A stretch of 64,000 nt of DNA from Molanna angustata (Eukaryota; Arthropoda; Insecta; Trichoptera; Molannidae): the NCBI GenBank assembly GCA_963576475.1, contig OY754980.1:27765486-27829485 (forward strand), written 5' to 3'. This document shows, piece by piece, positions 34,400 through 64,000 of the stretch (its first letter is position 1; each line of letters opens with the position of its first letter). The notes beneath the pieces are model-generated. The model worked only from the letters and a program-made list of their open reading frames with translations. It made no database searches and was not told the DNA's origin. Made by a program: the position numbers and the translations under genes.

Positions 34400-34544
34400 T
34401 TGTGTAACTGAGATTTAAGGTTAAGTCAAGATAGAGAGCTGTTAATGTGTACGTGTTGCCAGTACTGTTGTATGAAGTGTAAGGTTGGACTCTCAAAATC
34501 TCAACGGTAAATAATATTGAAGCATTAGAGATGTGGCTATAGAG
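34400..34544 (+). pseudogene. RTE-like LINE remnant, left part
   Basis: Reads VLPVLLYEV, a stop, GWTLKISTVNNIEALEMW. This corresponds to the SVLLYG.E.WT......N.LEAFEMW block of RTE-type polyproteins. It is cut at 34544 by a hAT element and resumes at 35128. Confidence 0.6.
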
Positions 34545-35119
34545 CAGGGGTGGCCAACCGGTCGATCGCGATCATTTGTCCAGTCGATCATGGCAAGGCA
34601 AAAAATATACACATACATAAATACGTGGAACAGACTGCGCAACGTAATCACCAATTGCTGCACGCATCACGTTCTGTTCACATTATCACGTTATTTTATG
34701 GATCTAGATTTCTGGGCATTGGTTTCCAAAGAGAAATATCCATGTTTGAAGAAATGTGTTAAACAATATTGCATTTGTGTTTTGGTTCAACATATTTATG
34801 TGAGTCAGCATTTTCCTACTTAAAACAAACAAAAAATAAACACCGTTCTCGCTTGACAGACATACACTGGATTCTTTAAGGTTGGCAATTTCCAACTACA
34901 AACCTGATTTTGGTAATCTAGCGGAAGATGCTCAGACGCAGTGCTCACACTAATATACACTAGTATGTTTTCTCTCTTAATATAATATTTTTTTTTACTT
35001 AATTGTGTACTGAACTATGCTGTTTCATTTAAAAATTTAAGAAGTATGTAATTGGTAGATCGCACAGGGCTTCCTCAGTAATCAGTAGATCTTGGATCTA
35101 ATCAAGTCGGCCACCCCTG
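34545..35119 (+). mobile_element. hAT element, internally deleted (ZBED/Charlie-like)
   Basis: Ends CAGGGGTGGCCAACCGGTCG and GTCGGCCACCCCTG are inverted repeats. The flanks are near-matching 8-bp target copies, CTATAGAG (34537-34544) and CTTTAGAG (35120-35127). Inside, the plus strand encodes, with shifts, ESAFSYLKQTKNKHRSRLTD and DSLRLAISNYKPDF. This is the hATC dimerisation domain at the transposase C-terminus. The rest of the transposase is missing, so it cannot move itself. Confidence 0.85.
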
Positions 35120-35127
35120 CTTTAGAG

Positions 35128-35435
35128 AAAGTTAATGCGCATCTCATGGGTTGATAGTCTCCAGTGAAAGAGTTTTGAATATGATGGAAAAAGATAGAGA
35201 GATGCTGACCACTGTCAAGAGACACAATTCCGCACATTTTAGCCACATTCTGTGGTAATAAATGTGCCATTCTACAACTAATAGTAAAGGAAAATATAGA
35301 GGAAAGACGGGGTATGGGATGTAAGAGAACATTGTAGCTTATGATTCTGGTTGTAGCATCACTAATTAGGTTGATGCAAGATCGTGATGAGTTTGGTGTG
35401 ATGGCACAAAAAGAAGAAGAAAAATGATGTAATTT
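35128..35435 (+). pseudogene. RTE-like LINE remnant, right part
   Basis: Continues the element cut at 34544: VLNMMEKDREMLTTVKRHNS, AHFSHILW, then KGKYRGKTGYGM. The family pattern is RMGKDRELLTTVKRRK..YLGHVLR...GK..GKRG.GRK. Stops and shifts show decay. Confidence 0.65.
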
Positions 35436-35595
35436 ATTAGACAAACAAAAGATTTATATGTTGACTAATAACGCCCTACTAGGCAAAACCCTTTTCTGGG
35501 ACTGCTATAGTGCCATTATAATAAATATCTTTAATAGGGTGGAACTTGACTTGGTATTATGATGAAAACTCCTTTGTAGAGTTTACCTCTACAAC

Positions 35596-35888
35596 AATAT
35601 CTTCTTTCCCCTTAGCGCTTTTATCCCGTTTCTATCGGGGTACGCTTTGACCACATGATCCTGGAATTGGCGAGTCTGGTTATTACATTGAAGTGACTGC
35701 CATCTGACCTTCGTAACCCTTAGAAAGGGGAACCAGACAAATTGGATCATGCCTACACATAGCTAGTGATATCAATCCGCACATAGATTTTTTTTTAAAA
35801 ATCCAGAGGTGCGTGCCACGCCCGGATTCGAACCGTCGACCTCACGCATGTGAGGTGGTGACGACCTTACCTCTGGGCTATCACCACT
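35596..35888 (-). mobile_element. tRNA-derived SINE, family B
   Basis: On the minus strand the head reads GTGATAGCCCAGAGGTAAGG (A box) and GACGGTTCGAATCCGGGCG (B box), with a body of about 230 bp ending in a short AAGAAGA-type tail. A second copy lies at 41460-41752. Pol III boxes are intact. Confidence 0.85.
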
Positions 35889-35948
35889 TTTACCTCTACA
35901 ACAATATACCGACAATTATTTATTTATAAAGTACAATAAAATAATCTC

Positions 35949-36166
35949 TTAGGCGACAGTTACACGTAAAATATTTACTGTGATCCGTCAATAAATACTG
36001 ATGTATCGTGTTATTTACTGAACGTGTAGTCTAGTGTATTGATGGATGTCAATATTTATTTATGGATTTTATTATTAATTTATTAATCCATCAATAAATA
36101 CTGACGTCCCTCAATAAATATTATATTGATGGATCACAATAAATACTTTACATGTAACTGTGGCCT
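35949..36166. mobile_element. inverted-repeat MITE
   Basis: The left end TAGGCGACAGTTACACGTAA matches, inverted, ATGTAACTGTGGCCTA on the right. The arms include TATTTACTGTGATCC and ATCAATAAATACTGA blocks. About 218 bp and non-coding. Confidence 0.75.
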
Positions 36167-36257
36167 ATATAAATCAAATATTTTTCTAATTGCATATACG
36201 CAAACATTGGATTTTTATTTCTGTCTGGAGTCAAATGATATTTTTTTAATCACAAAA

Positions 36258-36305
36258 TTTTTAACATCTCAATAGAGACGAAGTTGGGATATTATAGAAG
36301 AATCT
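36258..36305. mobile_element. half copy of palindromic MITE G
   Basis: CATCTCAATAGAGACGAAGT, TGGGATATTATAGAAG matches one arm of the palindrome at 45522-45642. Confidence 0.55.
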
Positions 36306-36389
36306 CTTAATATTTACACGATAAACGCTCAGTATATAAGAACCGTCTTGCACGTTTCGCTCGCTAATATTTGTGTTATAGGTATTTTT

Positions 36390-36560
36390 AGATTTGCCGG
36401 TATATTCGCCATGGCACGTTTGGTTTCTGTGCGATTGTCCTCGGTTCGATCTCCAGCAGAGGAGAAATTTATTTAAATTCATTTCTCACGCTAATATTAC
36501 TTCTCTGGACTGTAAACACTAGTTTATTGGAAGAAATTGCACCAGCTGCAAGAACGTGTT
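36390..36560 (+). mobile_element. SINE family C
   Basis: A tRNA-like head (CGCCATGGCACGTTTGGTTT, CTCGGTTCGATCTCC) precedes the body GCAGAGGAGAAATTTATTTA, CTTCTCTGGACTGTAAACAC. Minus-strand relatives are at 17560-17905 and 38465-38645. Confidence 0.6.
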
Positions 36561-36888
36561 AATTATTGTTATTTTTATTCTACCATTATTTTTCTTTTCT
36601 TCATCCTCCGATTTTTGATTTGGGGTTCGGCTCGCCTTGTTTTTGTGCTCCATGCCTCTATCTTGTTATTAGTGCATTGTTTTCATCGCTTTGAGGGTAC
36701 GCCCTAGTATGTTCGCTCACATATTTCATGTTCTTTCTGTTCATTTTTATGGAGTTTTGTTTGTTTTGGCTGTTCTTTTTAACGTCAGTTGGCACCTGAC
36801 ACCAAGAACACCAAGTCTGTCGCCATTTTGAATGATGTGATGTTTTTATTCTGCTATTTATTTACAATAATATTTTTTGTATTTTTAG

Positions 36889-37021
36889 GATCCTAATGAA
36901 GATACTGAATGGAATGACGTCCTCCGAGCAAAGGGAATAATACCTCAAAAGGAGAAAGAAATAACTGAGGAGAGCATAGTGTCTATGCTAGAGGACACAA
37001 TCCAAGAGAAACAAAATTCTC
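36889..37021 (+). CDS. PDCL3: PDCL3 exon encoding the N-terminal segment
   Basis: The acceptor TTTTTAG|GATCCT opens DPNEDTEWND. The donor CTC|GTAAGT closes after QEKQNS in phase 1. Confidence 0.9.
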
Positions 37022-40000
37022 GTAAGTTGATTTGATGCTAGTTTGGGAGGAATGTAATCAGGTGGAAATGCCCGTAAGGTATTATTTAATGACGAGGTGT
37101 TAAGGTATTTTATTTCTCTGAAGTTAAGTCACAACCCACAGTGAAATCACTTGAAAAAATGTGATTTCATAGATTTTGAAAACACAGTGTAGGCAACTTG
37201 GGAGGGATACACATTACAATGTATGCATATTTAATTAAGGGCAGCCCTTTAATATCATCTGAGAAGTCATTGTCTGTATAATGATCTTAGTTGTAATTAT
37301 ATTTTTCCATTATTTTTATTTTTAAACAACTCTTTTATTTTATTTATATTTCTATTATACCTTCACGATTTATATAATACTGACATATTCAAAATACACA
37401 ATACCAAAAAAAGATCCACAAAAAAATTGCATTATTGCTTTTTATCAGAGTGCAAGCACTTGTGTGTAAAGGAGACATTCTAAAACAAAATGAAGTAAAT
37501 ATAATTTATGAATCATTCAATATTAATTTGATAGTCTATTTTATTTATTGTTGTTGTTTTGAAATTATTAAATTAAGCCACTTCATTGTACGTGTTCTAG
37601 TGTTGTGCAAAACTTGTATGTGTTAATAGGGTGCATAATTGACCCACTATATTTTGTCTATTACTCTTTACACATTCTAAGGCAGTGACTTTCCTATGTC
37701 TTTATGTATTTGAAATAACTCATTTTTTACTCTCCTCACTATGGAATAGTGGAGAGTCATGATTTCACAATTTTTAAGTGTATTTTTTACATCAATTTCT
37801 CAACGGGTATCATATAGAGAGTGCACACTATGAGTTTGTCGATGTATGGTGAACGGCGTATTATCCTTTTTGTGTTCTCTCTACAGCCCAAACTATAAGT
37901 CCGATCGATTTTATATTAAAGTGCATAGACCTAGACCTGATTAGTTTTCCATAGACAACTTTTAATTTCTTCTCTATGAATTCATCATTTACATTGTTTT
38001 TTGTGTCCTCTGTGCAGCTCAAACTTTAAGTCCGATTGACTTTATATTGACTTTATATATTATGTGAAGTCCATAAACTTAGAGCTGATAGCTTCATATT
38101 GATATTGTATGTGTCTCTATAGACAAGTGTATTTTTTTTACTCTCCATTTCTATCTTCCTCAAGGGGTAGGCAGTGAGAACCGAACACCACATTCTTCTA
38201 TCTTGACACATTTACATCGCCTCATCAACATTGATACACTGTCAATGCAATGCAATTTTACTTAAAATTTCTTAAAATTGTGAAAACTTTTGTCCTCTGG
38301 GAATCTTATATTTGTTTAAGAATCTAATATAAATGTACTTCATAAAAATTAATTTGGAGATTGTCAACCTTTCAAGAAGAAAAAATGAACACTTTCTATG
38401 GTGTGGAGAGTTTAGTGTTGGCTACAACCCACTCGTTTATAAATATTTTTAAAAATAAAAAAAATAATGAACATTTCCTTGCACACTGCACAAGTGGCGA
38501 TTTTATTGCCGTTTGGCAATTTCTTACTAGTGTTTCCAGCCCAGAGAAGCAATATTTGTGTGGGAAATAAATTTAAATAAATTTCTCCTCTGCTGGGAAT
38601 CTAATCCAGGACGCCCGCTCAGAAACCGAATGGCTTACCAAATGGTTTTTTTCATTATAATCAATTTTTGTGCAGTTTATACAGGCAAAATGGATATTTT
38701 ATTGGCCCCCACCCATGCATCAATGCCATACTGCATTATTAAATGGGTACTTTCTTACTTTCCGTGTCCGGATTCATCAAATAAAGAACTTCCAGTAGTT
38801 GGCCACATGTACGGACCTGTCATTTGCGGCAATTAGGTCCTCCCGCGCGCATGTCTCTCCGACTTTCGGACATATCATAAGGTGTTGGTGGTCCTGTATT
38901 AAATGAAAAAATATAATATTCCTGTATTAAAAATTCCTGAATTCATATTAAATGGGTGAAAGCCATATATTTTTAAGTAATTTTAAGTTAAGAATATTTC
39001 TATTGTTAATAAATATGTGAATAAGCTTTCTTTATCTACTTACAGTGTTGTTTATTTGAGTTTTCCATTTTAGGTTACAGTCAATTTTTACACCTAAAAC
39101 TGTCATTATTTTTACATATCAATACTTTTGTAGAACATTTAATTTGAGTGGCTTATTATATATTCTGCCATAATTCAATTCTTCTTTCGGTCTCTTTATC
39201 AGGTATTCAATTCCATTAAAAAATATTGGCCAAATATAATCAAGTAATGTTATATATGATGCCTTATTCTCAAAACTAAAATCTCAAATCCAATTTAATG
39301 TACTCCTAAAACTTACCTACCTGTCGCCTCAGTACATCAGATTACTATTACAATCTCCATTTATAAAGGTAGATTCTTAGCGAAAGTTCAAAATTGAGAT
39401 TGGATTGAAATGTCGAGAGTAAGGCTGCTGATTCATGTATCAAAGGAAGCCAAAAATTACTTCTATAATCAATTGTATTTTTAATTTTAATTTGAAACGA
39501 TGGAATATAGCTAGAAATGACAGTTGCCACCTCTGTGGCACATCTGCATGCACGGCTAGGCATATCTTGGCCGGCTGCAGTGTAGCACTACAGGAGGGAA
39601 GGTTCTCATACAGACACGATAAGGTGCTTGTCATTGTGAGAGAGGCTTCCAGCCTTACGGTGGCAAGAGCCATCAAAGGATTAACCTCATGGAAACGATC
39701 AGTTTTTAACATTTGTAAAACCTTGAAAAGAAGTCAGATCTACAACAAAGAAATTAGTATCAATAATTAGGAATTCAGATGACTGGAATATCCTAATGGA
39801 TACGAGAACAGAGAGATATACCCTTCCAAAAGAGAACTGCATCTCATCTCTTAGGCCTGACTTGAAAATATACTCTCTTTCATTGAAAAGAGTTATTTAT
39901 GTGGAGCTGACTTCCTTAATAAACCACAAATATCCCAAAAGACTATCAATACAAGCTAAACAAGTACAAGGAATTGCTAGATAAAACAGTTCAAAATGGC

Positions 40001-42917
40001 TTTAGCACAAATATATATGGTGTGTATGAATAATAAGATGGGGGCCTGCCCGCAAAATCTTTGTATTCCTACTTTAAGGACCTAGGTCTCCCTAGGGGTA
40101 AAATAAAAGAAATTCTGGATTGAGTAGTAAAAGCATCATTGTCCGTGTCCTATCAGATTTGGTTATGCAGGGGAGTGGAGTATCAGTTGTAGGTTGGTGG
40201 GTGAGTGGTGAGCGTGACTCGAGTCATAAAGGGACCCCTTAAGCTCGCATACATGGTCGCAAGCCCATGTGGCTCACCTATTCCGGCTGGTAAACTGGTC
40301 GCCTGTGCTCGTGGGCCTGGATTTGTGAACCAAGTGAAACCATGATTGCCTTTCTCTTTTGTACCTTATAATTGTTTGAATATATTGTACATTTTATTGT
40401 TTTTTTTAGAGCATAAAAAGTTATCATGCCTTGACTTAGATGAACTGGACGAGTTGGAAGATTCCGAAGATGAAGCTGTCCTGGAAGAGTACAGAAGAAA
40501 GAGAATTGCAGAGATGAAACAGTTGGCTGGGAAGCCACGTTTCGGCTCTGTGGTCGAAATATCTGGTCAAGATTACATTCAAGAAGTCAACAATGCCGGA
40601 AAAGATATATATGTAGTCATTCATTTGTATAAGCAGGGGTATGTCATGAACCATATTATTATTACTTTCAATTTTTTAAATTTATATAAGTTGAGTTTTG
40701 CCATGAGGCACCTCTTTAGAATAGTGCTTCCACTCTTCTATTATCACCATTTTCGTGTGTCCTGTAAGAGCCGGGTGATTGAAAATATAAGAAGCAAAAT
40801 AACATCTCACATAGTTCATAATTTCCATTCTGATTGTAGTGCCTTTTTAGGTGAGATGAGTCTTGTATTTGGGAATACAAGCATGTGTTGTGTTTCTTTT
40901 TATAAGGCAATGCAAGCCTGCACACCTGTCGCTGGTTACCCCAATGGATGTGAGAGAGTGAGTGAATGATTGAATAATAGTTGAACTGGTTTATGGTTTC
41001 CAAACTTTTAAGTCTATATTTATTCTATATCGTGGATTGCAATTTTTAATTTTCTTTCCAGGATTCCGCTATGTGCTCTTCTGAATCAACACCTTTCACA
41101 GTTAGCCATTAAATATCCTTACACCAAATTCCTCAAGTCAATTGCGCAAACATGCATACCAAATTATCCAGAGAAAAATCTACCCAGCATGTTTGTATAC
41201 TTTGAGGGTGATATGAAGACGCAGATAGTTGGACCTATCGAGTTTAGAGGCCCAAGTATTTCTTGTGACGGTAAGAAAATTAATTGTACAATTGTATTTC
41301 AAAATACATTTATTTATTTATTTAAGTGCTTCTTGGTCTACTAACAGGTACTATATTAATTTGACAATCATCCTATAACAGTTTGCCATCTTTTGGATAC
41401 TAATGATGTAAATCTTCTCACAAATTCAGACTGAAAATACAATGAAAAACTATGTCAGATATCTTCTTCTTCCCCGTAGCGCTTTTGTCCCGTTTCTATT
41501 GGGGTACGCTTTGACCATAATCCTGGAATTGGCGAGTCTGGTTATTACATTGAAGCGACTGCAATCTGACCTTCGTAACCTTTAGAAAGGGGAACCAATT
41601 AAATTGGATCATGGCTACACATAGCTAGTGATATAAATCCGCACATAGATTTTTTGAAAATCCAGAGGTGCGAGCCCTGCCCGGATTCGAACCGTCGCAT
41701 GGGAGGCAACGACCTTACCGCTGGGCTATCACCGCTATCTAACTGATAAAAAAATATATGCCTAAAATCCATGATTTTTGATTTAAATATAAAATGCTGT
41801 AAATCTTTTTTGGTGTTTGTATAAATTATTATTCCACTCTCACAAAGATTTTTCTCAACACCTTCCGTTCAACGATCAGCAGCACATTTTCATCCTTATA
41901 AACTACCCACCATTCAGCACCATTTTTTTATCATTCATTTTTTTGCTAATCACTGAGGTATAATTAGCAGTCCTCGAATTCAGTGTCAACGTTAATAGGT
42001 TTGATTCCTAATAATTTATGAAACTGAGATACTTTAGAAGCAATTGAGCCCCTTGAGGTGCAAAAATGAATCAACATAACATTACATGTCAGAATTTATT
42101 TATCTTCTTCTTTCTCAACCTATTCCCGTCCACTTCTGGACAAAAATCCTCCTCCATGTCACCCTGTCCTGTACATTCTGCACCCAAGAAGTGCCAACAT
42201 ATCATCCCTCCACCTCAGCTGTTGTCACTTCTTTTTTGATTTCTCAATGATTAATACAAAGAGAAAGGTAATTGTGGTTTCAATGGTTCACAAATCCAGG
42301 CTACCAGACAGAATAGGCAAGCCACATGGTCGCATTAAGGGGCCCCTTTATGACGCAAGCCACTCTCACCACTCACCCACCAACCTCCGACTGATACTCC
42401 ACTCCCCTGCGCAACCAATCTAATAGGACGCGGATAATGCTGCTTTTACCACCCTATCCAAAAGTTCTTTTATTTTGCTTCTAGGGAGACCTAGGTCCTT
42501 AAAGTAGGAATATAAAGATTTTGCGGGCAGGCCTCTCGCCCCCACCTATACAGCATATATACTTGTGCTAAAGCCATTTTGAACTGTTTTATCTAACAGC
42601 TCCTTGTACTTGTTTAGTTTGCATTGGTGGTCTTTTGGAATAACTATATAACCTTAGTTTATGAACTTAATTCATATCCTAATTCTTATTGATGCTGGAA
42701 CTAACTAATACCTGACTGTTTTCCTTTGGGTATCCTGAAGTTTTTTTGAATGTTTTTTCATATTAATACCTTCATGATTTTTTTTTCCATTTATATTTCA
42801 GAGCTAGAGTTCCTTTTGGGTAAAACTGGCGCTGTGGAAACTAAAATTCAGAGTGATCCGAGAAAAGGTATCAAAGACAAGATGTTCGCCGACTTGGAGG
42901 ATTCCAAGGATTGGTAG
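36889..42917 (+). CDS. PDCL3: PDCL3 / viral IAP-associated factor homologue
   Basis: Coding exons are 36889-37021, 40410-40638, 41062-41270 and 42802-42917 (stop TAG at 42915). Phases 1, 2 and 1 join without conflict and give about 228 residues, lacking only the first one or two. DPNEDTEWNDVLRAKGI is the family N-terminus. A helical acidic region (LDELDELEDSEDE) follows, then RFGSVVEISGQDYIQEV and VVIHLYKQGIPLCALLNQHL of the thioredoxin-like domain. CIPNYPEKNLPSMFVYFEGD and a short acidic tail (ADLEDSKDW) end it. Phosducin-like 3 proteins bind the CCT chaperonin and help fold actin, tubulin and some receptors; VIAF was first found as an IAP partner in apoptosis. Length fits the family (about 240). 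Introns are filled with LINE and SINE fragments. It converges on INTS1. Confidence 0.93.
37022..38164. other. PDCL3 intron, first part
   Basis: AT-rich intron sequence. Two TTTTTTACTCTCC stretches (near 37720 and 38130) are partial direct repeats. No exon was seen. Confidence 0.4.
38165..38255 (-). pseudogene. RTE-like LINE 3' scrap
   Basis: The minus strand reads VCQDRRMWCSVLTAYPLRK-like sequence, the extreme C-terminus of the RTE family seen at 62520-62600, and TGTCAAGATAGAAGAATGTG. It lies inside a PDCL3 intron. Confidence 0.5.
38465..38645 (-). mobile_element. SINE family C
   Basis: On the minus strand: a head with GATTAGATTCCCAGCAGAGG, then GAGAAATTTATTTAAATTTA and CTTCTCTGGGCTGGAAACAC, ending GTGCAAGGAAATG. 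It matches 36390-36560 and 17560-17905. Confidence 0.6.
39440..40330 (+). pseudogene. LINE C-terminal domain (zinc-knuckle type) in a PDCL3 intron
   Basis: Reads CHLCGTSACTARHILAGCSV, ALQEGRFSYRHDKVL, then SLRPDLKIYSLSLKRVIYVE and ELTSLINHKYPKRLS with a few stops. The end follows the GLPAKSLYSYFKDLGLPRGK-like pattern near 40050-40110. C.LCG...T..HIL.GC...L..GR...RHD is the CCHC-like motif after the RT of some LINE clades. A second, inverted 3' end is at 42270-42650. Confidence 0.65.
40410..40638 (+). CDS. PDCL3: PDCL3 exon, helical region and start of thioredoxin fold
   Basis: The acceptor TTTTTTTAG|AGCAT completes a Gln codon. The exon encodes LDLDELDELEDSEDEAVLEE, RRKRIAEMKQ and IYVVIHLYKQG. 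The donor is CAGGG|GTATGT in phase 2. Confidence 0.92.
41062..41270 (+). CDS. PDCL3: PDCL3 exon, thioredoxin-like core
   Basis: The acceptor TTTCCAG|GATTCC opens IPLCALLNQHLSQLAIKYPY. The exon continues through IAQTCIPNYPEKNLPSMFVY to GPSISCD and donor GACG|GTAAGA in phase 1. Confidence 0.93.
41460..41752 (-). mobile_element. tRNA-derived SINE, family B
   Basis: Minus-strand head GTGATAGCCCAGCGGTAAGG, then GACGGTTCGAATCCGGGC, with the same body as 35596-35888. It is slightly shortened in the head (GACCTCACGCATG segment missing). It lies in a PDCL3 intron. Confidence 0.85.
42090..42240 (-). mobile_element. LINE/SINE tail fragment
   Basis: CTCAACCTATTCCCGTCCAC, TTCTGGACAAAAATCCTCCT and CCATGTCACCCTGTCCTG resemble the reverse complement of common insect LINE 3' ends, as does the fragment near 18860. 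It precedes TCTTCTTTCT. Identity is weak. Confidence 0.3.
42270..42650 (-). pseudogene. LINE 3' end, inverted relative to 39440-40330
   Basis: The minus strand reads CKLNKYKELLDKTVQNGFST, GARGLPAKSLYSYFKDLGLP and RVVKAALSASY, followed by the same 3' untranslated block (GGAGTGGAGTATCAGTCGGA, GGTTGGTGGGTGAGTGGTGA) found at 40150-40220. It is 5'-truncated and lies in a PDCL3 intron. Confidence 0.65.
42802..42917 (+). CDS. PDCL3: PDCL3 last coding exon
   Basis: The acceptor TATTTCAG|AGCTAG opens ELEFLLGKTGAVETKIQSDP. The exon ends ADLEDSKDW and TAG at 42915-42917. Confidence 0.93.
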
Positions 42918-43050
42918 ACATAATATGAACAAATATGTATCAAGTATTACTATTGAGTGTTCACTGTGTGGATAAGAGTATTGTTTATTTTATGTTCTCT
43001 ATTATATTTTTATGAATAATACATTTTATATTAAAAAATCTATTTATTGA

Positions 43051-43056
43051 AATAAA
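43051..43056 (+). terminator. PDCL3 polyadenylation signal
   Basis: AATAAA, 134 bases after the PDCL3 stop codon, in TGAAATAAAGTTTAT. A second AATAAA at 43070 follows. It is the first canonical signal in the 3' UTR. Confidence 0.6.
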
Positions 43057-43505
43057 GTTTATATTAAGAAATAAAATGAAATAGAGTTTCTTTAGTTGCA
43101 TTTTTGGATTACTTCCCCTAGACTATTGGTTCAAATTCTACTCCAATCATGAATCCTTCTCAAAAATTTGTTGAGAAGAAGAGAGTTACTCCATACTGCC
43201 CAAAATAGAAAGGCATTTGCTCAAGTGATTGCCAACATAGGGGGAACCCGACAACACAGTGCTCATTATTTGTCTCCAAATTCTAAAATTACAAAAACCG
43301 TATTTCATAGATTAAAGAATAATTTGTTCATCCAAATGAAGACATGTGTAATTTGATAAAACATTTTTTTGTGTGAAGGAACATAGGTAAAATACACAAT
43401 AATGTAATATATATTTATTAAATTAATCAATTTATTTACAAAAATAATAACTGAAAAAAAAAAAACAAAATTATGTACAAATAATGTAATTGCAGCATAC
43501 GCTTA

Positions 43506-44001
43506 AGTGCACTTTACACGGACACTATTTTCAATGCGGCCCGGTTTCCAACGCGTTTAAAACAGCATCCAAAATACAGGTTACTCCAAACATCGCTTTA
43601 CACGCAACGCTTAAAACATCATCCAAAATACAGGTTACTCCAAACATTGCTTTACACGCAACGCTTTTTAAAACAGCATCCAAAATAGAGGTTACTCCGA
43701 GCATCGCTTTACAGTACTTTACACAGTTTACATGATTATATTACGTGAAAATGTATAATAAAATATAAATGTATATCGAAAGTTTCGACACTTTCCAAAT
43801 AAACAAAATACATCGCGAGCGAATGTCACACGTAAAAGTCAACGCAAACGGCAGCCATGTTGACTCGTCTGTAACGACGACAGCGAATAATTTTACAGAT
43901 TTCTGTTTTACCAAAAAGGATGAAAATCATGTTGAAAATAGAACACATTTTATTTTTTTGCCCATCGTGTTGAAAACAGCGTCCGTGTAAAGTAGACTTT
44001 A
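43506..44001. mobile_element. inverted-terminal MITE with internal tandem repeat
   Basis: The ends GTGCACTTTACACGGACACT and GTCCGTGTAAAGTAGAC are inverted repeats, extended by TATTTTCAA / TTGAAAACAGC. Inside (about 43555-43715) three units of roughly 54 bp repeat AAAACAGCATCCAAAATACA, GGTTACTCCAAACATCGC and TTTACACGCAACGC. It lies between PDCL3 and INTS1. Confidence 0.75.
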
Positions 44002-44195
44002 TATTAGGTTCCTTCTTGAAACATATTTCAATGTACAATTGTATCAAATTAAATTTCAATCATTCAAACAAACTTATGCCTCACTTGTATATTATATCAA
44101 AATAAAACTAGTGAGATGTGGCCAACACTAAACTCTCTACTGTGTAATTTAGTGGAAGTCTTCATAAATAATATTAATGAAGAAATAAAACTAGT

Positions 44196-64000
<19,805 letters not shown>

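Overview
The window is nuclear DNA from an animal, most likely an insect, possibly a hemipteran. It is AT-rich, the genes carry GT-AG introns, and the rest is crowded with Jockey-, RTE- and Penelope-type retroelements, tRNA-headed SINEs and short inverted-repeat DNA transposons. The species is inferred from general character only; no marker in the sequence fixes it.

Three conserved protein-coding genes can be supported. (1) A single coding exon of atlastin, the ER-fusing dynamin-family GTPase, lies on the minus strand at 28039-28266. No later atlastin exon was recognised in the 28 kb beyond it. (2) PDCL3/viaf, a phosducin-like thioredoxin-fold co-chaperone, lies on the plus strand. Four exons (36889-42917) encode all but the first residues. 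(3) The 3' half of INTS1, the largest Integrator subunit, lies on the minus strand in 13 exons between 64000 and 44196 and encodes about 945 C-terminal residues. All twelve INTS1 junctions and all three PDCL3 junctions agree in reading phase. PDCL3 and INTS1 converge, with about 1.3 kb between their stop codons.

Region by region. 0.1-3.5 kb: decayed LINE fragments. 3.5-5.3 kb: 120-bp satellite. 5.3-17 kb: SINE, a 140-bp tandem repeat, fold-back elements and paired MITEs. 17-27 kb: nested SINEs and MITEs, a head-to-tail hairpin MITE array, and two 0.9-1.0 kb elements in inverted orientation. 28-29.5 kb: the atlastin exon and its upstream region. 29.8-32.1 kb: an LTR-like remnant split by a hAT-type MITE, itself split by a TTAA-flanked fold-back element. 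33-36.5 kb: a 72-bp repeat, and an RTE fragment split by a hAT element with an 8-bp target duplication. 36.9-42.9 kb: PDCL3 with SINEs and LINE ends in its introns. 44.2-64 kb: INTS1.

The INTS1 introns hold the two most striking structures. One is a 20-copy, 122-bp tandem array (47536-49974) whose unit is the 3' part of an INTS1 coding exon plus its splice donor. The other is a 6.3-kb composite of Penelope-like elements (about 53753-60099): an inverted damaged copy, then a direct-repeat-flanked copy with an intact 882-codon reverse transcriptase/GIY-YIG frame, ending in about 185 bp of AT dinucleotides. The genes do not form a pathway together; their adjacency looks incidental.
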